This document shows, piece after piece, positions 57,806 through 64,000 of a DNA stretch of 64,000 nt. Positions within the stretch are counted from its first letter, which is position 1, and the number at the start of each line of letters is the position of its first letter. Made by a program: the position numbers and the translations under genes. Source of the DNA: Rhodothalassiaceae bacterium (GTDB lineage: Bacteria > Pseudomonadota > Alphaproteobacteria > Sphingomonadales > Rhodothalassiaceae); assembly GCA_026004935.1 (NCBI GenBank), contig BPKC01000001.1, positions 124,001 to 188,000 of the forward strand. The letters run 5' to 3'. Under the pieces are notes generated by a model, which saw only the letters and a program-made list of their open reading frames with translations, ran no database searches and had not been told where the DNA came from.

Positions 57806-58954
57806 TCAGCGATCGTGGAGATGGGAGCCGGCCCCGCGCCCGCCGGCGACCGCAAGCTTCAGGCTGCGGGCGAGCTCGCCGAGCGTGCGGGCATAGTCCT
57901 CCAGCCGGGGATCTTCGGTACTGCGGGCGAGCCGGTCGGCCGCGTCCGCCATGCGCTCGAGAAGCTCGGGGATGGATCGCGCGGCGGGCGCCATCACGCG
58001 GTCGAGATCGCGCGCCGTGCCGGCGTAGCCGAGAAAGCGCCCGTCGGGAAAGGAGAACCGCGGCTTCGCCCGGATCCGCCAGCGCCGCGCCGGTGCGCCG
58101 TCCGCGGGCGCGAGCTCCACGACGGCGTCGCGAATCGGCCGCCGCGCGCGCATCGCCTCGCCGATCCAGTCGGGCCCCGGGGCGGCGGCGTGATCGGCGA
58201 CGAGATCGACGAAGGAGCGCCCGGCCAGAGCGTCCAGCGGCCGGCCGAAGGCCGTCTCGGCAAGCGGAGACAGACCCGTGACCACCCCGCGCCGGTCCGT
58301 CTGGAAGGCCCAGGCATCGCCCGCCGGATCGTCGAGCAGCTGCCAGCCGTCGTCCGCCGGGAGCGGCGGCTCCGCGCCGAGCGGACGACGGGCGGGGCTG
58401 CGGGCGGCTTCGCGTCCCCCCTCCCGCGTCCGCGCAGGCGATGCATCCGCCGACGCCTTGCCCGCAGACGGCGGCGCGGCGGGCCTGCTGACGGCGACCG
58501 GGCGCCGGTCGGGTTCGGCGTCCTCTTCCGCCTTCTCGCGCCGGCCGCGGGCGGTGGCCGCGCGCGCCAGCGCGAGCCAGACGTCGAGCGTCAGGTCCGC
58601 GCGTTTCGCGATTTCGATGTGGTGCGCCGGGCCGGAGCGCGCGACCAGCGCGATCAGCTCGTCCGCGCCGAAGGGCGCCTCTTTGAGCAGCGGGGCGGCG
58701 ATCTCGGGATCGTCCTCGGCCGCGGCAAGCAGCAGATCCCCGGGCGGATCGGGAAGTTCCAGCAGCCGGCGCACGACGGCCGCGCGCGCATCACGGTCCA
58801 CCGCATCCCGCAGCCGCCGCCAGAGAGCGAGCAGATGCGCGCGCTCGGCCGGCTCCAGGCCCCGGGCCAGCAGCCGGTCGGTGAGTTCCGCGAAGACCGG
58901 GCCGTTCTCGCGCGCCGCGGACACCTCGCTGGCCGTCCTTTCGTCCCCCCGCAT
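57806..58954 (-). CDS. PAS-domain protein with DUF2336-like N-terminus
   Basis: A 382-residue protein. The N-terminal half has HEAT-like helices (DARAAVVRRLLELPDPPGDLLLAAAEDDPEIAAPLLKEAPFGADELIALVARSGPAHHIEIAKRADL) resembling DUF2336; a basic, low-complexity linker follows; the C-terminal half has a PAS-like sensor fold (AWAFQTDRRGVVTGLSPLAETAFGRPLDALAGRSFVDLV to FLGYAGTARDLDR). No kinase or output domain is present. ATG 58954 follows GGGGGAGGAG closely; an ATG at 59044 is an alternative. Likely a signalling adaptor; no partner is visible. Confidence 0.7.
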   Translation of the reverse strand: MRGDERTASEVSAARENGPVFAELTDRLLARGLEPAERAHLLALWRRLRDAVDRDARAAVVRRLLELPDPPGDLLLAAAEDDPEIAAPLLKEAPFGADELIALVARSGPAHHIEIAKRADLTLDVWLALARAATARGRREKAEEDAEPDRRPVAVSRPAAPPSAGKASADASPARTREGGREAARSPARRPLGAEPPLPADDGWQLLDDPAGDAWAFQTDRRGVVTGLSPLAETAFGRPLDALAGRSFVDLVADHAAAPGPDWIGEAMRARRPIRDAVVELAPADGAPARRWRIRAKPRFSFPDGRFLGYAGTARDLDRVMAPAARSIPELLERMADAADRLARSTEDPRLEDYARTLGELARSLKLAVAGGRGAGSHLHDR

Positions 58955-59197
58955 CTCCTCCCCCGCCTGGCGCTCGTCGTCGGCCGGCACCGCTCGTGGG
59001 CGGCGCCGCAGCGCTATCGCCACGGGCCTCCCTGGACGGCGCACCGGCTCCGTCCGGTGGCCCGGCCATGATCATCCTCGCGCGAGCTGTCGAAAGCGGT
59101 CGATCTCGTCGTTCTTGTGCGTGCCGATCCACCCGCCGTCCCTTTCTATCCCGTCCGGTCGGCGAAGGCAATCCGCGGCGATGCGGATGCCGGCGGG

Positions 59198-59226
59198 TTG
59201 GCAAGATCGTGGCGGGGCGTTATAAT
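59198..59226 (+). promoter_or_regulatory. Sigma-70-type promoter for the Lrp-family gene
   Basis: TTGGCA (59198-59203) and a perfect TATAAT (59221-59226) are separated by 17 bases, 74 bases before the start codon. The -10 runs into an AT-rich TATTATTAG stretch that may also be an Lrp-type autoregulatory site. One of the strongest promoter matches in the window. Confidence 0.75.
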
Positions 59227-59299
59227 ATTATTAGCATGTCGAGGGAGGGGTCCGGCTGCGGCGCAGCCCGGACGCATGAGGATGAAGGAGTGATCATCG

Positions 59300-59791
59300 A
59301 TGGCACGCGTGAAGCTCGATGCGGTGGACATGAAGATTCTCTCGATCCTCCAGCAGGAGGGTCGCATCACGAACGTGGATCTGGCCGAGCGGGTGGGAAT
59401 CACGGCGCCGCCGTGTCTGAGGCGGGTGCGGGCGCTGGAGGAGGCCGGCTACATCAAGGGCTATCACGCCGAGCTCGACCAGGAGATGCTCGGCTACGGG
59501 ATCACGGTGTTCGCGCTGGTCTCGCTCAAGAGCCAGGCGGAGGCCGATCTGCAGGCCTTCGAGCGCAAGGTCCAGAGCTGGCCGATGGTGCGCGAGTGCT
59601 ACATGCTCAACGGCGAGATCGACTTCATCCTCAAGATCGTCGCCCGCGATCTGGCCGAGTTCCAGCGCTTCCTGACCACGGAGCTGACGGCGGCCGAGAA
59701 TGTCGAGCATGTGAAGACCTCGCTGACCATCCGCTGCTCGAAGCATCTGCCCGGCGTGCCCCTGCCCGCGGCCAGCGAAAAGGCGGCGTGA
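59300..59791 (+). CDS. Lrp/AsnC-family transcriptional regulator
   Basis: A 163-residue regulator: N-terminal HTH (VDMKILSILQQEGRITNVDLAERVGITAPPCLRRVRALEEAGYI) and C-terminal RAM ligand domain (VFALVSLKSQAEADLQAFERKV to CYMLNGEIDFILKIVARDLAEFQRFL). Usually responds to an amino acid and controls its metabolism or itself. GAAGGAG lies about 12 bases before ATG. It stands alone, converging on ettA. Confidence 0.95.
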   Translation: MARVKLDAVDMKILSILQQEGRITNVDLAERVGITAPPCLRRVRALEEAGYIKGYHAELDQEMLGYGITVFALVSLKSQAEADLQAFERKVQSWPMVRECYMLNGEIDFILKIVARDLAEFQRFLTTELTAAENVEHVKTSLTIRCSKHLPGVPLPAASEKAA

Positions 59792-59980
59792 GGAAGACGG
59801 CGGACGGCGGGCGTTGCCGATTCCGGCCTTCCGTCCGCAAAGGGGGGTGTCGTTGCGGGCAAGGCTCGCCGCGGGTGCTCCGCAAGGTAGATGTCGGCGG
59901 GGACGTCCCGGCCATCCTTTGGCCGAAATCGCGTGGCCGTCGCCTGAGGTGGCCCCTTCTGGAATTCCACCCTCTCCCGT

Positions 59981-61657
59981 TCAGCCCCGGCTGAACTTGC
60001 GGTAGCGGATGCGGTGGGGGACCAGCGCGTCGGTGCCCAGCCGGCGCTTCCTGTCCTCCATGTAGGCGGCGAAATTGCCCTCGAACCAGACCACCCGCGA
60101 ATCGCCCTCGAAGGCGAGGATGTGGGTGGCGAGCCGGTCGAGGAAGAAGCGGTCGTGGCTGATGACGACCGCACAGCCCGCGAAATCCTCCAGCGCGTCC
60201 TCGAGTGCGGAGAGCGTCTCGACGTCGAGGTCGTTCGTCGGCTCGTCCAGCAGCAGAACGTTCGCACCGGATTTCAGCATCTTGGCCAGATGCACGCGAT
60301 TGCGCTCGCCGCCCGAGAGCACGCCCACCTTCTTCTGCTGGTCCGCGCCGCGGAAGTTGAAGGCGCCGACATAGGCGCGGCTGTTGACCGGCTGGTTGCC
60401 GAAGGTGAAGACGTCCTCGCCGCCCGAGATCTCCTCCCAGACGGTCCTGTCGGGATCGAGGCTGTCCCGCGACTGATCGACATAGCCGAGCCGGACCGTC
60501 TCGCCGATGCGGATCTCGCCGGCGTCCGGCTTCTCCTCGCCCGTGATGATCCGGAACAGCGTCGTCTTGCCCGCGCCATTGGGGCCGATGACGCCGACGA
60601 TCCCGCCGGGCGGCAGCGAGAAGGACAGATCCTCGAACAGCAGCTTGTCGCCATAGGCCTTGGTAAGCCCCTTCGCCTCGATCACGAGATCGCCGAGCCG
60701 GGGCGCCGGCGGGATCTTGATCTGGGCCGGGCCGGACAGCCGCTCCTGCTGGCGGCGCAGGAGCTCGTCATAGGCCTTGATGCGCGCCCTGGACTTGGCC
60801 TGGCGGGCCTTCGGGGCGGAGCGGATCCACTCCAGCTCGCGCTTCAGGGCCTTCAGCCGCGCCTCTTCGGCCCGCTCTTCGAGCGCAAGGCGCTTTGCGC
60901 GCGCCTCCAGCCAGGCGGAATAGTTGCCCTCGAAGGGAATGCCGCGGCCGCGGTCGAGCTCCAGCACCCAGCCGACGACATTGTCGAGGAAATAGCGGTC
61001 GTGGGTGACCAGCACGACGGTGCCGGGATACTCCTTCAGGTGCTGTTCCAGCCAGGCGACCGATTCGGCGTCCAGATGGTTGGTCGGCTCATCGAGCAGC
61101 AGCAGGTCGGGCCGCTCGAGCAGCAGCCGGCACAGCGCCACCCGGCGCTTCTCGCCGCCGGATAGCGTCGCAACCTCCGCATCGCCCGGCGGGCAGCGCA
61201 GGGCGTCCATCGCCTGCTCGACCTTGCTCATCAGATCCCAGGCATCGAGGGCGTCGATCTTCTCCTGCAGCTCGGCCTGCTCGGCGATGAGCGCGTTCAT
61301 CTCATCCTCGTCCGCAACCTCGGCAAAGCGCGCCGAGACGGCCTCGAAGCGATCGAGCAGGGCCTTCGTTTCCTTGACACCGTCGAGCACATTGCCCAGC
61401 ACGTCCTTTGCGGGATCGAGCTCCGGCTCCTGCGGCAGATAGCCGACGCGCACCCCCTTGCCGGGAAAGGCCTCGCCCACGAATTCGGTGTCGATCCCGG
61501 CCATGATCCGCAGCAGCGTGGACTTGCCCGCGCCGTTGACGCCGATCACCGCGATCTTGGCGCCCGGCAGGAAGTTGAGATTGATGTCCTTCAAGACCTG
61601 ACGACCGCCGGGATAGGTCTTGCTCACCCCGTGCATGTGAAAGACGTACTGGGTCAT
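59981..61657 (-). CDS. ettA: Energy-dependent translational throttle protein
   Basis: A 558-residue ABC-F protein with two ATPase domains: Walker [12 protein letters not shown] and [11 protein letters not shown], signatures [14 protein letters not shown] and [14 protein letters not shown], Walker [12 protein letters not shown] and [11 protein letters not shown]. Between them is the ribosome-facing linker [22 protein letters not shown]. It gates ribosome entry into elongation according to energy state. Typical length and start. Confidence 0.97.
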   Translation of the reverse strand: MTQYVFHMHGVSKTYPGGRQVLKDINLNFLPGAKIAVIGVNGAGKSTLLRIMAGIDTEFVGEAFPGKGVRVGYLPQEPELDPAKDVLGNVLDGVKETKALLDRFEAVSARFAEVADEDEMNALIAEQAELQEKIDALDAWDLMSKVEQAMDALRCPPGDAEVATLSGGEKRRVALCRLLLERPDLLLLDEPTNHLDAESVAWLEQHLKEYPGTVVLVTHDRYFLDNVVGWVLELDRGRGIPFEGNYSAWLEARAKRLALEERAEEARLKALKRELEWIRSAPKARQAKSRARIKAYDELLRRQQERLSGPAQIKIPPAPRLGDLVIEAKGLTKAYGDKLLFEDLSFSLPPGGIVGVIGPNGAGKTTLFRIITGEEKPDAGEIRIGETVRLGYVDQSRDSLDPDRTVWEEISGGEDVFTFGNQPVNSRAYVGAFNFRGADQQKKVGVLSGGERNRVHLAKMLKSGANVLLLDEPTNDLDVETLSALEDALEDFAGCAVVISHDRFFLDRLATHILAFEGDSRVVWFEGNFAAYMEDRKRRLGTDALVPHRIRYRKFSRG

Positions 61658-61859
61658 CGCGCGAATCTGCCTCCAGGCTGGATGGTCCGCTCGAGAAGGC
61701 GGGCGGGGCGTTCCTTACCGGCGCGCCCGCGGGTGCGCAAGCGGCTCAACGAAAGGCGGGGCCGCCCGCGCTTGTGCCGGGCCGGCGGCGGCCGCTAAGT
61801 CCCGGAGGGGACGGGCGGCGGTTTCGGCCGCCGCGCGCGGCAGGCAACGGGAGACGCCC

Positions 61860-63305
61860 ATGGGACGGTTCATGCATCGAGGTGCGGCGGGGCTCGTGGC
61901 CGCCCTGCTGCTCGCCATCGCCGGTGTCGCCGCGCCATGCGCCCAGGAATCCGCGCCCGCCGCCACGCCCGCGCTGATGGACACGGCCGCGCGGCTGCGG
62001 GACCGGGCGCTTCAGAGCGATCTCGCCTGGCGGATTGCGGCGGAGCTGACCACCCGCATCGGCCCCCGGCTTGCGGGGTCGCCGGCGGAGGCCCGGGCGC
62101 GCGCGCTGATGGTCGAGCGGTTGAAGGCGCTGGGCTTCGCCAATGTCCGCATCGAGCCCTTCGCGCTTGCCGGCTGGCGGCGCGGGCGCGAGGAGGCCGC
62201 CGTCGTCTCGCCCGCCCCGCAGCCGCTCGCGGTGACGGCGCTGGGCGGCTCGGTGGCCACCCCGCCGGACGGGATCACCGCGCCGGTGGTGCGCTTTCCC
62301 GACCTTGCCGCGCTGGAAGCGGCGGCGGAGGGAAGCCTTGCCGGCCGCATCGCCTTCATCGATCTGAAGATGTTCCGCGCCCAGGACGGCTCGGGCTACG
62401 GCGAGACCGTCGCGATCCGTTCGCGCGGCGCGGTGGCGGCGGCGAAGAAGGGCGCGGCGGCGGTGCTCATCCGCTCGGTCGGCACCGATTCGCACCGGCT
62501 GCCGCATACCGGGATGATGCGTTACGAGGAGGCGGTGCCGAAAATTCCGGCGGCCGCCCTCTCCAACCCCGACGCCGACCAGCTCGCGCGCCTGCTCGCG
62601 GATGGCGGCGAGGTCACCGTCCGCCTCCTGCTCACCCCGGACGGCGGGTTCACGGCCCGCTCCGGCAACGTGATCGCCGAGATTCCGGGAACCGACCGGG
62701 CCGGAGAAATCGTGCTCCTCGGCGCGCATCTCGACAGCTGGGACCTCGGCACGGGGGCGATCGACGATGCCGCGGGTGTGGGCATCGTCACGGCCGCCGC
62801 CAGGCTTGCGGCGGAGGCGGCCCCGCCGCGGCGGACCATCCGCGTCGTGCTCTTCGGCGCCGAGGAGGTGGGGCTCGTCGGCGCGCGGGCGTATCTGGAG
62901 GCCCACAGGGACGAGATCGCCCGCCACATGCTGGTCACCGAGGCCGATTTCGGCACCGGCCGCGTCTGGCGACTGGAAAGCGGCGTGGGACGGGATGCGC
63001 CGGCCTTCGTCGACCGGCTCCATGCGCTGCTCAGGCCGCTCGGCATCGGCCGCGGGGGCAACGACTCGCTCGGCGGCTCCGACGTCTCGGTGCTGGCGCG
63101 CGCCGGCGTGCCGGCGATCGGCTTGAGGCAGGACGGCCTCGGCTACTTCGACATCCACCACACCGCCGACGACACCCTGGACAAGATCGACCCCGATGCG
63201 CTCGCCCAGGCGACGGCGGCCTGGGCCGTGACGGCCTTCCTCGCCGCCCATGGGCAAGAAGACCTGCGCGCGGGCGGACGCGCAGGCGAACCCCGCGGCG
63301 AGTAG
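61860..63305 (+). CDS. Exported M28-family zinc peptidase
   Basis: A 481-residue aminopeptidase-like protein. A signal peptide (GLVAALLLAIAGVAAPCAQ) is followed by a segment with a PA-type insert (about 125-230) and the M28 catalytic core: HLDSWDLGTGAIDDAAGVGI (metal His and Asp), GAEEVGLVGARAYLE (catalytic Glu pair), VTEADFGTGRV (Asp) and FDIHHTADDTLDKID (His). All metal ligands are present. Acts in the periplasm or outside on peptides. ATG 61860 or 61872 could be the start; 61860 lies after GGGAG. Alone between ettA and the last gene. Confidence 0.93.
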   Translation: MGRFMHRGAAGLVAALLLAIAGVAAPCAQESAPAATPALMDTAARLRDRALQSDLAWRIAAELTTRIGPRLAGSPAEARARALMVERLKALGFANVRIEPFALAGWRRGREEAAVVSPAPQPLAVTALGGSVATPPDGITAPVVRFPDLAALEAAAEGSLAGRIAFIDLKMFRAQDGSGYGETVAIRSRGAVAAAKKGAAAVLIRSVGTDSHRLPHTGMMRYEEAVPKIPAAALSNPDADQLARLLADGGEVTVRLLLTPDGGFTARSGNVIAEIPGTDRAGEIVLLGAHLDSWDLGTGAIDDAAGVGIVTAAARLAAEAAPPRRTIRVVLFGAEEVGLVGARAYLEAHRDEIARHMLVTEADFGTGRVWRLESGVGRDAPAFVDRLHALLRPLGIGRGGNDSLGGSDVSVLARAGVPAIGLRQDGLGYFDIHHTADDTLDKIDPDALAQATAAWAVTAFLAAHGQEDLRAGGRAGEPRGE

Positions 63306-63460
63306 GAACTTGTTAACCCGGGCTCGGAAGACTCGATCCTGGGTCGGTGCGCGGCGTGCCGGGCGGGCCGGCGGCATGGCGTTCGGCAGGCTTCTTGCAT
63401 GGAACGCCATGCGCGCCGGGCCGCGCGACGCGTCCCGCGGCAGGATCGGGAGAAGGCTCC

Positions 63461-64000
63461 TTGGCGTTCGGCGGTGTCGGCATCTTCAGCGGGCTCAACA
63501 TCTCCGGGCTGTTTGCGACGCTCAAGCAGCAGCAGGAGGTGCTGAACGCGCCGCCCGAGCCCGTCGCGCTCGATCTGTCGGTGCTCGCGCTCAACGCCGT
63601 TCAGCTCGCCCCGCCGCCGGACGTCCATGGCCCGGCCGTGATCCCGCCCTGGAAGCTGCCCTCCGACCCGGCCAATGAATCGCTTGACCGGCGGCTGGCC
63701 GAGATCCGGGGGATCACGAGCTTCATCGACACCGGTGCGCCGCAGGTGGCCGCCGCGGGCGACGACGTCGATTCGCGCACGAGCTTCATCCTCTTCGACG
63801 CCCTGCGCAAGCTCGAGACGCTCGCGCTCTACGCGGCGGAAGATGCGACCCCGGACGCCTCGCTGCCCCGCCTCGACGCCCAGTTCCAGCAGGGCCTGCA
63901 GGAGATCCGGGATTTCATCGAGACCGCGCCGACGAAGGAGCTGACCTTTCTGACGGGCGATCTCGTGACCAAGGTCGAGCCGGAAGTGGATCTCGGCAGC
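63461..64000 (+). CDS. Unrecognised protein, N-terminal part (runs off the window)
   Basis: An open frame of 180 codons continues to the window edge. It starts best at TTG 63461, with GGGAGAAGG at 63448-63456; no ATG is available near. The product opens with (M)AFGGVGIFSGLNISGLFATLKQQQEVLNAPP and continues with long amphipathic stretches (SFILFDALRKLETLALYAAEDA, FQQGLQEIRDFIETAPTKELTFLTGDLV). There is no signal peptide in the usual place. Codon use matches its neighbours, so it is a real gene. The function is not recognised. Confidence 0.75.
   Translation, partial: MAFGGVGIFSGLNISGLFATLKQQQEVLNAPPEPVALDLSVLALNAVQLAPPPDVHGPAVIPPWKLPSDPANESLDRRLAEIRGITSFIDTGAPQVAAAGDDVDSRTSFILFDALRKLETLALYAAEDATPDASLPRLDAQFQQGLQEIRDFIETAPTKELTFLTGDLVTKVEPEVDLGS

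Noticed and set aside
56659-59911. GGGGACGTCCCGG occurring at 56659-56671 and again at 59899-59911
   Set aside because: A GC-rich palindromic word repeated twice 3 kb apart, one copy upstream of a peroxiredoxin and one in a convergent gap; chance is a sufficient explanation.

Overview
The window is very GC-rich and its codon third positions are almost all G or C. Gene content points to an alphaproteobacterium: a chvG/chvI two-component pair beside pckA and a short hprK, a ptsP gene next to lysC, a complete ccm cytochrome c maturation operon beside acnA, and one perfect CtrA-type box (TTAA-N7-TTAA). Two TonB-dependent receptors of the 'LEEIVVTAR' type suggest an outer-membrane-rich heterotroph. 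I cannot fix the order or genus. I see no transposase, integrase, prophage, CRISPR array or rRNA.

Region 1 (about 1-12.7 kb) is a catabolic cluster. It holds the end of a PLP trans-sulfuration enzyme, a HyuA/HyuB hydantoinase/oxoprolinase pair in one operon with an HMG-CoA-lyase-family enzyme, a divergent class III CoA-transferase and an isochorismatase-fold amidase, a GntR regulator, and an operon of a cysteine-free racemase-family protein, two tandem SnoaL/NTF2-like proteins and a TonB-dependent receptor. Identical 12-bp palindromes (ATTGTATACAAT) at both divergent promoters, one of which lies beside the GntR gene, tie these genes into one probable regulon. The chemistry implied is uptake, ring opening of a cyclic amide or imide, deamidation, then CoA activation and a retro-aldol cut. 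The substrate is unknown.

Region 2 (about 12.7-21.5 kb) is a second small-molecule cluster with alternating gene directions: a GST-like gene, an RpiR regulator, an amidase, a second isochorismatase-fold hydrolase, an M14 deacylase coupled to a glutamine-synthetase-like ligase, and a second TonB-dependent receptor. Its two divergent promoters carry perfect palindromes unlike those of region 1.

Region 3 (21.5-40.6 kb) is core genome: tRNA-Arg(CCG), a TraB/GumN protein, a RodZ-like protein, ptsP, a nitronate monooxygenase homologue, lysC (broken by two opposite one-base shifts as read here), ubiG, a DUF1178-nitrilase-grxC-comF run, an unknown exported thioredoxin-fold-like protein, then HPr, EIIA, RapZ, HprK, ChvG and ChvI, facing pckA and an OsmC-family gene. 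These last genes couple PTS phosphorylation, envelope sensing and gluconeogenesis.

Region 4 (40.7-64 kb) holds a NUDIX gene, the full ccmABCDEFGHI set, acnA, a 586-base gap with a possible structured RNA, a DinG/XPD-like helicase, an nfeD-paraslipin pair, a peroxiredoxin with trxB, a PAS-domain protein, an Lrp regulator, ettA, an exported M28 peptidase, and the start of an unrecognised gene that runs off the right end.
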